A stretch of 64,000 nt of DNA from Microbacterium sp. B35-30 (GTDB lineage: Bacteria > Actinomycetota > Actinomycetes > Actinomycetales > Microbacteriaceae). Made by a program: the position numbers and the translations under genes. The DNA is taken from positions 1-64,000 of the forward strand of contig NZ_MWLQ01000010.1 of the NCBI RefSeq assembly GCF_010634855.1. The letters run 5' to 3'. Position 1 is the stretch's first letter; each line of letters begins with the position of its first letter. Under the pieces are notes generated by a model. That model had not been told where the DNA came from, ran no database searches, and saw only the letters and a program-made list of their open reading frames with translations. Below, one piece after another: positions 15,753 through 24,180 of the stretch.

Positions 15753-16073
15753 ATGTTGATCATGCCGAAGAGGATTCCGGAGGAGACCAAGCAGCGTGCG
15801 ATCCGGCTCGTGCTCGATCACCTCGATGACTACCCGAATTTGACGACCGCGTGCGAGTCGGTCGCGAAAGCGGCTGGGTTCGTGGCGGAATCGCTGCGCC
15901 GCGGGGTGCGGCAGGCTCAGGTTGACGCCGGCGACTGTGCGGGGGTGTCTTCGAGTGAGTCGGAGCGGATCCGGCGGCTGGAGCGGGAGAACCGGGAGTT
16001 GCGTGAGACGAACGCGATCCAGCGGGACGCGGCGCTTTTCTTCGCCGGGGAACTCGACCCCCGACGCCGCTGA
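15753..16073 (+). pseudogene. IS3-family orfA (transposase HTH subunit), intact frame in a dead element
   Basis: 106 codons from ATG 15753 (or 15762); GGAAGGA at 15744-15750 is the ribosome site and fits the second ATG better. The product starts MPKRIPEETKQRAIRLVLDH, the typical helix-turn-helix of IS3 OrfA, and ends in a leucine-zipper-like coil (SERIRRLERENRELRETNAI). The 3' end overlaps orfB in the -1 frame as in functional IS3 elements, where frameshifting makes the full transposase. Counted as a pseudogene because its partner is destroyed. Confidence 0.8.
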
Positions 16074-16525
16074 TCCTCGCGTTCATCGAGGAGCAGCGCG
16101 CCAACGGCCGCTCGGTCGGGTCGATCTGCCAGGTCCTGCGTGAGCAGGGCGTGCGGGTCGCGAGCGGACCTATCGGGGCGTGGAAGCGAGCCCAACTCAG
16201 CGACGGTGCTCTGCAGGACGCGGCGTGATCGATGCGATCCTTGCCGCTCGTGTCGATCGGGTCGATCGGTGACGCATACGACAACGCCCTCGCGGAGTCA
16301 ACGATCGTGCTGTTCAAGAACGAAGTGATCAGAGACGGATCCCCCTTCCGATCAGGGCCGCTACGGACCATCGACGACGTCGAATGGGTCACCGCGGGAT
16401 GGGTCAACTGGTACAGCGTGCGCCGGCTGTGCTCCGCCCTCGGCGACGTCCCGGCCGACGAGTACGAGGCCGCGTACTACGCTGACCACGAAACACCAGC
16501 CCACCCGGTGCTGGAACCCGCATAG
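16070..16525 (+). pseudogene. IS3-family orfB remnant with central deletion
   Basis: From 16070 the -1 frame reads LILAFIEEQRANGRSVGSIC...VLREQGVRVASGPIGAWKRA, the OrfB N-terminus, and stops at 16226-16228. A different frame from ~16232 then reads SIGDAYDNALAESTIVLFKN through VEWVTAGWVNWYSVRRL to EYEAAYYADHETP, the OrfB C-terminus with the last Glu of the DDE triad and the YY end motif. The rve core between them is gone. Both parts keep strong similarity to the family, so the deletion looks recent. Confidence 0.8.
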
Positions 16526-16621
16526 GAGCGGCACAGAACCGGGGACGGTTCAGAACTCGCTCGGGTACGGCTTGGGCACAGCAACATCCTTCCGGGCCCC
16601 CGGTGGGCAAGCCAGAACATG

Positions 16622-16880
16622 TCACCTACTAGTGCAGTAGTCCCGAACCCTATCTGGGAGGAAGCTCTTCCGCGTCGGCGCACTCAACCAGCTCACGGTG
16701 TTCCGCGCTCGTAAGGTCTCGTGATAACCACTGCCAACCTCGTCCTGCGCCATCCACCGGCGCAGACACGACTCACTGACTCCGAGACTCCGGGCCGCGG
16801 CCGCGACTGGCCCAGCCTGCGCGACCAGGTCCAAGCCTTCCGCCGCAACTCCGGCGACTATGGTGCGGGCATCCCCACTG
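16622..16880 (-). pseudogene. Fragment of a second IS transposase (HTH part)
   Basis: On the minus strand the frame reads TIVAGVAAEGLDLVAQAGPV then AAAARSLGVSESCLRRWMAQ and DEV, a helix-turn-helix of the IS3/transposase_8 type, after which similarity ends. It is bounded by stops, has no catalytic part and no visible inverted repeats. It lies between the dead IS3 element and the glycosyltransferase operon, showing repeated insertion at this place. The remaining sequence of 16553-17016 holds nothing else that can be supported. Confidence 0.5.
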
Positions 16881-17016
16881 ACTCCCGTCCGAGACGATCA
16901 GCGCCTCAGATCAGGTGTCGGAGAAAGCGGTACAGGCTCCAATCAAACCCGCGGTGTGAAGGGGCGCCAGTTTGTCTCGAGGGCCGCAAATGACCAACCG
17001 GTGACCGTGGTATCAA

Positions 17017-18225
17017 CTACCGGTGATAACCGGAATAGATTTTGGAGATATCAGCCTGGAAGTTCCGATCGCTGTACATCTTGCCCGCCCACGCCTTTGC
17101 TTCGGTCGCGACTCGCGCGGCGTCATCTGGCCTGCCTAGCGCGGATATAATTCCGTGCGCGAACGACTCAGCATCGTCGGCAATCGCCCAAAGCAGCGGC
17201 GAGTCAGGGTCCAGTATTCCTTCGATCCCGATCCGTGTGCTGACCACCGGACGGCCCGCCAGAAGAGCGTGAATTGTCTTGAACTTCACCCCGGCGCCTT
17301 GATGTAGCGGGACAACTATCACGCTCGCGCGTCGGTATTCACCATCTAGGCTGTCCAGATAACCGGTGATTTCGACCGAAGAGTCCGCCTCGCCTCGCTT
17401 CTGCAACCGAACATCTGGCGACGACCCTGCCAACACCACCCTCGCATCAGGAAAGACCTGCCGAACGAGCGGCCAGACATTGTCCAACAACCAGTGCGCT
17501 GCGTGTGCGTTCTCGGTCCGGTCGAACGCGCCGACGAACAATATTCGGGCTGGCTGATTCACCGATGGGGGCTCGATAGGGATTTGAAAATCGAGCGGGG
17601 GATTGACCCAATTCACTACTCTTGGTGCGTATAAAGTTTGCATGAGGTCGGCATCTTTTTGACTCAGGGTGAGCACGCCATTCGCGGCCCCTATCAAGCG
17701 GCGCTCATCTCGCATCGAGGTCCAATACTTGACTTGGCGAAGAGCTCGCACTGGGGAGTAAGGCGGCGCCGTATCCCGAGACCGAGCTTCTCGCTGGGAT
17801 ATGACATCGTGGGCAACAATGACGTGTGGCTTGGCGTATAGCACAGAGTCGTGGCTAGCCGAGAACCTAATCCAAGCGCTTTCCGTCCATTGAAACTCGA
17901 GCAAGTCGGCGTCTTCAATGGCTGCCTTCGCCTCTGGCGATCGCATAATCGCGGATGCGTGGGGCGCGAGGCGCCGCAATGCGAAGAGGCGCTCACGAAC
18001 GGTGCGCTTGGCGTCGGTTAGCAGACGATCAACGTGGTAGAGCGCCACCCGAACACCCGGTTGGCATCGTTCTGCGGCGAGGATGTTCTCGCTACTGGCA
18101 GGTGCCACGATGGTTAGATCGTGGCCGCTCGCCTCAAGCGCTTGGATGTGCCTGCGGAGGTATTCGCCCCCTGCATGGGGAATACCTTCATAGGGCACAA
18201 AGGGTGTAATGCTTGTGATTCTCAA
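17017..18225 (-). CDS. Glycosyltransferase family 4 (GT-B)
   Basis: 402 residues, two Rossmann-like halves. The N-terminus MRITSITPFVPYEGIPHAGG has the Gly-rich acceptor loop of GT4 enzymes. The C-terminal half has ARILFVGAFDRTENAHAAHW, VVPLHQGAGVKFKTIHALLAG and PVVSTRIGIEG, the region that binds the sugar nucleotide; the acidic E-x7-E pattern is not clear. No signal or membrane helix, so it works on the inner face of the membrane on the lipid-linked unit. It is the last gene of the minus-strand cassette, 12 nt after the GT2 gene. Donor and linkage are unknown. Confidence 0.85.
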   Translation of the reverse strand: MRITSITPFVPYEGIPHAGGEYLRRHIQALEASGHDLTIVAPASSENILAAERCQPGVRVALYHVDRLLTDAKRTVRERLFALRRLAPHASAIMRSPEAKAAIEDADLLEFQWTESAWIRFSASHDSVLYAKPHVIVAHDVISQREARSRDTAPPYSPVRALRQVKYWTSMRDERRLIGAANGVLTLSQKDADLMQTLYAPRVVNWVNPPLDFQIPIEPPSVNQPARILFVGAFDRTENAHAAHWLLDNVWPLVRQVFPDARVVLAGSSPDVRLQKRGEADSSVEITGYLDSLDGEYRRASVIVVPLHQGAGVKFKTIHALLAGRPVVSTRIGIEGILDPDSPLLWAIADDAESFAHGIISALGRPDDAARVATEAKAWAGKMYSDRNFQADISKIYSGYHR

Positions 18226-18237
18226 TGTGATGCCCCC

Positions 18238-19233
18238 TTACGAAGTCGTGTCTTCCTCGATGTCTTGGCGTCGCCAGGCAAGCGAGCCCGCGAGCAGACC
18301 AGTCGCACGCAAAGGGGAAACCTCTCCAGCCAGGCATAAGCCAGCAGCCAGCCACAGGAGCCGCCAACTGATTCTCCCATCAGCTATTGGGATGACCGCG
18401 GCTAACCGATCACGGTCAGCGTTCGAAGCCAGGATCCTTCTCGCCATGCGCACTCGCCAATTCCACCGGTGTACCGCCAGATAGCGAAGGATTGGTTCGT
18501 CGTTCGTAGCGCGGTTTCGTAGCCGCATTAGCCGACCGAGCACGCGCAGATCCTGTTCTTCTCCCAGGACGTTGCTGTCATGCTGCACGTAGTCCTGCAC
18601 GATGTCAGCAAGAAATGTCACGCGGCCTGCAGATGACGCGACAACCCCCAGCCAATGGTCATGATAGGCGGCGTGCGTTGGGGCTGGAAAGGGCAGGGCG
18701 GTTGCCAGAACGCTGGTCCGGAACATCGCCAAACTACCCGTGACCTGGTTATCAAACATGAGACCGGCGAGCGAGACGTCGCGGCGATTGCTGAATCCCA
18801 ACGTGCCGCCCTCGGAATCAACGATTCGGGCTTGTCCTGAAGCCGCCATCGTGGTTTCAACTCCGAGTTCCGCAACGAGAAGCGAAAGCTTGTCCGGATA
18901 CCAGTAATCGTCTTGATCGGCGAGCGCGAACCACTCGACGCGGGGGTCGATTTGGCGGATGATACGTTCGAAGTTGCGATAGAAGCCAACGTTGTTTTCA
19001 TACTCGTGGACAACGAAGCGGTCGTCGTCCCCGATAATTTCGTGAATAAGCCGCGCGGCGCCCGCATTCGATCCGTCGATGCCAACGTGGCATCGCCAGT
19101 CGCGGTGTGATTGTTCGCGAATGGACTCGAGTTGCCTTCGAAGCAGCACCGCATTCGGCCTGAACACAGCGAGGCAGATGGCACCACTGCTGGTTGCACC
19201 GAGTTTGCCGTCGGCAGAGGAGGCCTCACTCAT
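18238..19233 (-). CDS. Glycosyltransferase family 2 (GT-A)
   Basis: 331 residues. A GT-A fold is indicated by the N-terminal strand AICLAVFRPN, the loop QLESIREQSHRDW, an N-x2-GFYRNFERI segment, and the metal-binding LADQDDYWYPDKL motif (DxD-like). The later pattern QDYVQHDSNVLG is typical of rhamnosyl/galactosyl transferases of EPS clusters. The start at 19233 overlaps the pyruvyl-transferase gene by 8 nt, indicating coupling. The ~100 C-terminal residues are helical and may sit on the membrane. Acceptor and donor cannot be assigned. Confidence 0.85.
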   Translation of the reverse strand: MSEASSADGKLGATSSGAICLAVFRPNAVLLRRQLESIREQSHRDWRCHVGIDGSNAGAARLIHEIIGDDDRFVVHEYENNVGFYRNFERIIRQIDPRVEWFALADQDDYWYPDKLSLLVAELGVETTMAASGQARIVDSEGGTLGFSNRRDVSLAGLMFDNQVTGSLAMFRTSVLATALPFPAPTHAAYHDHWLGVVASSAGRVTFLADIVQDYVQHDSNVLGEEQDLRVLGRLMRLRNRATNDEPILRYLAVHRWNWRVRMARRILASNADRDRLAAVIPIADGRISWRLLWLAAGLCLAGEVSPLRATGLLAGSLAWRRQDIEEDTTS

Positions 19234-20134
19234 CGGGAACCTCGGGAACTGCGCCAGGCTCCCATGCCCGAGCCGCCGAAACTAGCGACTCTGCCAAGTG
19301 CAGCGCTGTTTCCCTAAGTGCGGGTGCCTCCGGCTCCAGCCGGTGCCACGCCCTGCGCTGAGCGACCGGATCGAGCAGATCGGATGCTCTGGCCGCTTGG
19401 TGAGCAGTCCCCATCGCGCTGAGATAGTCGGCGTATTTGAACTCCGGTTCTTGCTCGGACGCCTGCACCAATTGAGCTGGGACACCGAGGGCATGCGCGA
19501 GGATGAAGCCATGAAGACTTGAAGTGATGAGAAACTCACACCGAGCAATCGCCTTGGCTAACACGAGTGGGGCCATCGAAGGCTCCAGTACGTGCGATCC
19601 GGAAGCCGCGTACGCAGATATTAGCCGCCTGCCTTCGCCAGTGTTCCAGGTTCTGAAATGCGGCAGGAGCCCGACTCCGCGCCGGGAACTGATCGGTCGA
19701 GGGTCGACCATCTGAGAAATGATCAGCCCTGGGTCCCCCAGCGGGACCGTTGACGGAAGATTCAGTTGCTCTCTGGTGAGTGACCCTCTCACCGCGAGAA
19801 AGTTCGCGAATCCATTCTGACCGGGGACCTCTTCTTTAGTGATTGGTCCGCGTAGGCCGGTTCCCCAAACAGAGGCTCCTGAACGACCGGAGATTGCAAG
19901 CTCAAGAATCGACCCGATGCCGACGATATCCGCATTGCGAGCGCGCGACCACCTTACCGGACGATCTGTCGCATAGGAAAGAACGACTCGGGAGAGCTCA
20001 TCCCCAAAATTCATGAATGGACGCGCGGTACGAGTTCCGAGCCTCCACCAAGCCTGTGCGCAATCTCTGGCTTCGATCCGGAGAAGTTTGGGCGAATGAA
20101 TCGGCGACCACCAGAACAGACCTATAGGTGACAC
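19226..20134 (-). CDS. Polysaccharide pyruvyl transferase family protein
   Basis: 302 residues. The family motifs are present in order: MNFGDELSRVV near residue 41, a GIGSILE segment, GDPGLIIS near 132, and SSLHGFILAHALGVPAQLV near 205. Members of the CsaB/ExoV family transfer pyruvate from PEP to a sugar as a ketal, giving the polymer negative charge; some members are uncharacterised. It overlaps both neighbours (1 nt with the flippase, 8 nt with the GT2), so it is co-expressed with them. An acidic EPS is predicted. Confidence 0.85.
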   Translation of the reverse strand: MSPIGLFWWSPIHSPKLLRIEARDCAQAWWRLGTRTARPFMNFGDELSRVVLSYATDRPVRWSRARNADIVGIGSILELAISGRSGASVWGTGLRGPITKEEVPGQNGFANFLAVRGSLTREQLNLPSTVPLGDPGLIISQMVDPRPISSRRGVGLLPHFRTWNTGEGRRLISAYAASGSHVLEPSMAPLVLAKAIARCEFLITSSLHGFILAHALGVPAQLVQASEQEPEFKYADYLSAMGTAHQAARASDLLDPVAQRRAWHRLEPEAPALRETALHLAESLVSAARAWEPGAVPEVPDE

Positions 20135-21627
20135 TAGACCTCATCCTCAAAGCGTGGGAGCTGGGCCCCGCGCGATCTAACAATACGAAGGACATGAGCT
20201 ACATCGCCTCTGAAGGCGGGCACGATCAGAATTACCGCGAATAGGGCCGTATAGAGCGCCAGCCCGATCGCAAGCCATACAACTGCAAGCATCGAAGACA
20301 GCCAGAATGTGCCTGCTAGGCTCACTGCGCCGGCGACAACCAGATTCGCTACTATTGGCCGCCACATTGCAGATAGCATTACTTTGACGGCGACGCCTGT
20401 GTGCCGCAGTGCGAAGACAGTGAGTATGAGCCAGTTAATTGCCTGCCCAGCTACGACGCCGCCTGCAACGCCCAGCACACCGAGCGGCACACAGGCGACT
20501 ATTAGCGCGATCTGGATCGAGCGCCCGATTACGCTATATCTCAACTGCATTGCAGTCAGCCCTCGAGATAAGAATAGCCAAAAGTACAGGTATCCAATAG
20601 CCTGAAACAAGCCGCCGATGCATAGGATCTGAAGAATGGGTACAGAAGGCGACCAGTCATGCCCCAGAGCGATCTCGACGACTGGGGTTGCTAGCGCGAT
20701 TATCAGAAACAAAAGTGTGCCAAAGCCGTAGCTGAGAATGAGAGCAATTGAGCGAGCGGTGCGAGCTAATCGTTGGTCATCGGCGTCGACTTTCGACAAA
20801 ATTGGGACGGCGATGTTCGTTAATGGGGAAAGGAGTTGCGTCATCGGAAGCTGAAGAAGTTGGAATGCTCGATCGTAATAACCCAGTGAGCTCGGGCCGA
20901 TGAACCGGCCGATGAGGATCTTATCCACTGTCCCGGCGGCATACGAGAGAATCTGAGCGGCTGAAGTGTGAGCGCCAAAGCCCGCCATGGCACGTATGCT
21001 CCCACGGCGATTTGGCCACCCCGGTAGCCAGCGCCCTACGATCGTTAGACCGATCGCAGCGACAATCGCTTGTGCGATCTGCGCACCCACCAGTGCCCAA
21101 TATTCAGCGCCCACGAGCGCCAGTACGATCCCGCCAGTGAGCGCTCCGATTTGCGCGCCGAAGTCCACAAGCGCTATCTGCCCAAATCGCATTTGGCGTA
21201 TTGCGTTCACTCGCATCTGAGCGGAGAACCCGTTGATAAGAAACACAAAGGCGAGCCCCTGCGTCACCGCAACGACGAGGGGTTCGTTATAGAACGCCGC
21301 GAGCGGGTAGGCGCCAAGCCAATATACGGCGAACAGCCCGCAACCGAGCGACAGATTGATCCAAAACAGATTCGAGTGAACTGCGCGCCCCAGTTCGCGA
21401 GCTTGGACAGCGGCGAGCGATAGGCCGAAGTCCCCGATGACCAATGCGACTCCGGTGAAGGCGCTTACCATTGCAAAAAGGCCGAAGTCATCCGCTTCGA
21501 GCAAACGAGCGAGGATCACGGTCGTCGCTATCTGAAGTACCACTCTTCCGAGCTGTGCGGTTAGCGTGTGGGACGCACCGCGGACCGCATGCCGGCCGAG
21601 CGAGGCTTCATCGGGATTACTCGACAT
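20134..21627 (-). CDS. Wzx-type polysaccharide flippase (MOP superfamily), second copy
   Basis: 497 residues from ATG 21627, chosen over the TTG at 21660 because AGAGG lies 11 nt upstream. About 12-14 membrane segments. The N-terminal ARLLEADDFGLFAMVSAFTG is the family signature also seen in the flippase at 1240-2850, but the two differ through most of their length. It stands amid the glycosyltransferase genes and is the obvious exporter for the cassette's lipid-linked repeat unit. Start and stop overlap the pyruvyl-transferase gene by one base. Confidence 0.88.
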   Translation of the reverse strand: MSSNPDEASLGRHAVRGASHTLTAQLGRVVLQIATTVILARLLEADDFGLFAMVSAFTGVALVIGDFGLSLAAVQARELGRAVHSNLFWINLSLGCGLFAVYWLGAYPLAAFYNEPLVVAVTQGLAFVFLINGFSAQMRVNAIRQMRFGQIALVDFGAQIGALTGGIVLALVGAEYWALVGAQIAQAIVAAIGLTIVGRWLPGWPNRRGSIRAMAGFGAHTSAAQILSYAAGTVDKILIGRFIGPSSLGYYDRAFQLLQLPMTQLLSPLTNIAVPILSKVDADDQRLARTARSIALILSYGFGTLLFLIIALATPVVEIALGHDWSPSVPILQILCIGGLFQAIGYLYFWLFLSRGLTAMQLRYSVIGRSIQIALIVACVPLGVLGVAGGVVAGQAINWLILTVFALRHTGVAVKVMLSAMWRPIVANLVVAGAVSLAGTFWLSSMLAVVWLAIGLALYTALFAVILIVPAFRGDVAHVLRIVRSRGAQLPRFEDEV

Positions 21628-21684
21628 CAGCTGGCGTCCCTCTGCTTCCGCGGTCGCCAAGACCCCCGGTCTTGTCCACCAACG

Positions 21685-22857
21685 TCATCGTGCCCAGTTC
21701 TGGACACGTCGCTTGGCTGCCAGTCCGCTTGCCGCGGCGGTAAGGGCGAGACTGCGCAAGTGGGGAACGGACCATAGGGCTGCCCGCGAGACCCCTCTGC
21801 GATTGGACATGATCAACTCCGGGCTCCCCTCTATCCTTGTCGCTTTAAGATATTCGTCGCCATTCGACCGGTCGGGTTCAAGGTAGGCGCCTTCCGCCCA
21901 CTCATTCCAAGCGTTAATGAAGACGAGGCCGCGCTCGGCCCGAGCGGCTTGCTCACTCGCTCGCGCTCGCGCTAGCCACTCGCGGTAGAGCCCGGGAGTG
22001 GAACCGACATAGATGGTGGCGGCTGTGCCCCGACGAGCTGTGTTGTCCCATCCCGGCGCGACTCCTGCGTATCGGACGAAGGGAACTGGCTTGCGCGACA
22101 AGAATCTTCGAGAAAGACGCTCGTAGGACATGAGGCGGCCACGAAAGTCTCGACGAATGCCGGGCAGTGGAGCGATGTGTGCAGACGCGAGCGTGTTCGC
22201 CCCCACAGGGGGGAACTCCGCCACGGCATCGAATCCCACCGATTGTGGGCGAAGTCCCGGGGATGTTTCGGACGCCACAAGGTGAATCCCCTGGAAGCCA
22301 GCGTCACGAACGCGCTGTCTGAGTGCTCTGGTGAACTCGATGGGATCGGGAATCAGTTCCGCACGATGCACGAGAAGAATGGGCTCACCGCCCTGGCACA
22401 TGTAGTGCGGCGCTCGGAAATGCGGAAGGAGGTCGGCAACGAGACCATCGATGAATCCCGGGGCATAGTCCTGAGGCATCAGAACGTCGCGCTCCTTACC
22501 GTCCCAGCGCCGGGTCCAACTCTCATTCGCCCAACTAATGCAGTAGGGCAACAGCGAGCCGTCGTCGCGCCATCCGTTTAACGGGCGCTCGAGCAGCCGA
22601 TGTCCGTTGAACCAATACATGTAGAGACAGAACCCGTCCACACCGTTGTCGCGAGCGAGCTCGGCCTGCGCACGGAGGTAGTCGTGATTGCTGAGATCGT
22701 ATTCACCAAGGGCGCCTGCTTGCCGTGGGTGATCGTGGCCATCGAACTGCGGCTGGGCTCTCCTTACATTGGTCCATTCGGTAAAGCCTTCCCCCCACCA
22801 CTGGTCGTTCTCCGGGATCTGGTGGAACTGGGGCAAATAGAACGCGATGGTCCTCAT
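21685..22857 (-). CDS. WbsX-like protein (GH99-like glycan enzyme)
   Basis: 390 residues from ATG 22857, which overlaps the upstream GT2 stop as ATGA. The sequence begins MRTIAFYLPQFHQIPENDQW followed by GEGFTEWTNVRRA, the signature of the WbsX/glyco_transf_WbsX family, with later PYCISWANESWTRRWDG and VFINAWNEWAEGAYLEPD. The family has a TIM-barrel fold resembling GH99 endo-mannosidases and is almost always found in O-antigen/EPS clusters. Whether it transfers or hydrolyses sugars is not settled. The C-terminal ~60 residues after the barrel are basic and may touch the membrane. Confidence 0.85.
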   Translation of the reverse strand: MRTIAFYLPQFHQIPENDQWWGEGFTEWTNVRRAQPQFDGHDHPRQAGALGEYDLSNHDYLRAQAELARDNGVDGFCLYMYWFNGHRLLERPLNGWRDDGSLLPYCISWANESWTRRWDGKERDVLMPQDYAPGFIDGLVADLLPHFRAPHYMCQGGEPILLVHRAELIPDPIEFTRALRQRVRDAGFQGIHLVASETSPGLRPQSVGFDAVAEFPPVGANTLASAHIAPLPGIRRDFRGRLMSYERLSRRFLSRKPVPFVRYAGVAPGWDNTARRGTAATIYVGSTPGLYREWLARARASEQAARAERGLVFINAWNEWAEGAYLEPDRSNGDEYLKATRIEGSPELIMSNRRGVSRAALWSVPHLRSLALTAAASGLAAKRRVQNWAR

Positions 22858-23702
22858 GTAACGACTCTCTCCGCCTTGTCCAACGAACGCCAAAGCAGGC
22901 TGGTCATCTCGCCATAGTCGGCGGCGCGGACTCTCGCAAGAGCGCGCGGGCTATTGAGCGTCCCCCACCTGAATGCGGGGTGATCGCCGTAGAACTTCCG
23001 CATCGAGAAAAGCTCCGCTCGCCACGCTGGCGCACTTAGCCTGGTAGTCGCTCGCTGCCAGTCGTGTGTCCACTGAACGTCGGGCGTTACCGAGACAGGA
23101 ATGCCTTGTCGCCAAGCTCTCAGGCCGAGATCGTGGTCCTCGTAGTACAGGAAATACTCGTCGTCCCACCCGCCCAGGGCGCGAATGGTTTCAGTCTTGG
23201 CCCCGACCGCAGCACCCATTACCCAGGCACAGTACGTCTGATGCGTGAAGCCTGCGCGTGCGTACTGGAGTCCTGTCGCAGAGTTGGGGGATAACCTGTT
23301 GCGTACCTTCGAGGAGAAGAACGGGAGACCGCGCGCATTCGCTTGAAACGTACCGTCCGCGTTGCGAAGCTGCGGGGCTACAACGCCGGCGGACCGTTCA
23401 ATCGCGCGTGCAAAATCCTCCTGCCAGCCATGGCCCGGGACCGCCACATCGGGGTTGGCGAAGGCTACGAACTTGGAGTCGACGCTGCGGAGACCGATGT
23501 TGTTCGCGGCCGAGAAGCCTACATTCCCACCAGATTTGATCACCTCGTCAGCGAATTGCATCGCGATCTGAAGCGTGTCGTCGGTGGATCCATTGTCTAC
23601 GACCACCCACCGGAAGTCGCGTTCAGCACGTGAACCGGTCCAGTGCCGAAGAAGATGTTTACTGCTGTTGTAGGTGACCGTAACCACAGTCCAGTCGGTC
23701 AT
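22854..23702 (-). CDS. Glycosyltransferase family 2, rhamnosyltransferase-like
   Basis: 282 residues from ATG 23702, supported by GGAG 6 nt upstream; the longer frame from 23762 lacks a site. The order of motifs is that of WbbL/RfbF-type enzymes: TVVTVTYNSSKHLLRH, VVVDNGSTDDTLQ, GNVGFSAANNIGL, FANPDVAVP (metal-binding Asp), and GGWDDEYFLYYEDHDLGLRA with the ED catalytic pair. Rhamnose is a common donor in this group but not certain here. The stop overlaps the WbsX-like gene (ATGA). It is the first intact gene after the priming transferase, so it may add the second sugar. Confidence 0.87.
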   Translation of the reverse strand: MTDWTVVTVTYNSSKHLLRHWTGSRAERDFRWVVVDNGSTDDTLQIAMQFADEVIKSGGNVGFSAANNIGLRSVDSKFVAFANPDVAVPGHGWQEDFARAIERSAGVVAPQLRNADGTFQANARGLPFFSSKVRNRLSPNSATGLQYARAGFTHQTYCAWVMGAAVGAKTETIRALGGWDDEYFLYYEDHDLGLRAWRQGIPVSVTPDVQWTHDWQRATTRLSAPAWRAELFSMRKFYGDHPAFRWGTLNSPRALARVRAADYGEMTSLLWRSLDKAERVVT

Positions 23703-23739
23703 GCCGTCTCCGTATTTCGTGTCGTAAACCTGGCCGTCG

Positions 23740-23829
23740 TCGCATGGTCTCGTTGACCGCATCGATTGCCCTTAGCGTCTTCGCGAGGATCTGGAGGCCT
23801 CCGATGAGAGGCCGGTTCTCGACCCAGTA
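23740..23829 (-). pseudogene. C-terminal remnant of a second priming glycosyltransferase
   Basis: In the 478-nt gap between the GT2 gene and the priming transferase, a minus-strand frame reads YWVENRPLIGGLQILAKTLR then AIDAV. This matches the end of bacterial sugar transferases (YYVENWSLTGDLVILWRTLR in the intact neighbour at 24181). Only ~30 codons are recognisable, with no start or upstream catalytic part. It is best read as the tail of a replaced priming gene, left when the cassette recombined. The rest of 23830-24180 holds nothing that can be supported. Confidence 0.6.
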
Positions 23830-24180
23830 GGAGTCAGTTGGACCGCGAGCGACGCTGCCTTCCTGGCGCGGCCCCTGCCGGGCTCCTACCCCGAGCTCCC
23901 CGGCCGCCCTGAAGAGGGCGCGCTTCATAGCGGGTGAACCTGGCGGAGAAGATTCCTGCGACATCGATGTCGCGTCGATCTGAGGGGTCGACGTCACAGT
24001 TTTCCTTGGAGATGGTCGGGAGGTACGGTACCAGCCCAACGCTGCGGGTGTGAATCGGGGAAGTATTCGGGGACCCGGGGCGGAATGGAATCAGCTTTGG
24101 ACCCGTTGGTAATCACGTTCGATGGGAGAATCAGCTGGCACGGCCAGACCAAGTTGATCGTCTTCCGGCACGCCTGCCCT

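Larger units (their letters stand above)
15706..16552 (+). mobile_element. Internally deleted IS3-family element (847 bp)
   Basis: Perfect 14-bp terminal inverted repeats: TGAACCGTCCCCGG at 15706-15719 and its reverse complement at 16539-16552. Inside are a full-length orfA and an orfB that keeps only its first ~50 and last ~95 codons. The usual IS3 length is 1.2-1.5 kb, so about 0.5 kb is missing from the middle, including the first two Asp residues of the DDE triad. No matching 3-bp target duplication was found (GTG left, GAA right), suggesting rearrangement after insertion. The copy cannot transpose by itself but could be mobilised in trans because both ends are intact. Confidence 0.85.

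Noticed and set aside
23659..24039. 126-aa minus-strand frame as a complete gene
   Set aside because: Only ~30 codons resemble a sugar transferase tail; the N-terminal part has no similarity and overlaps the GT2 start, so it is listed as a remnant.
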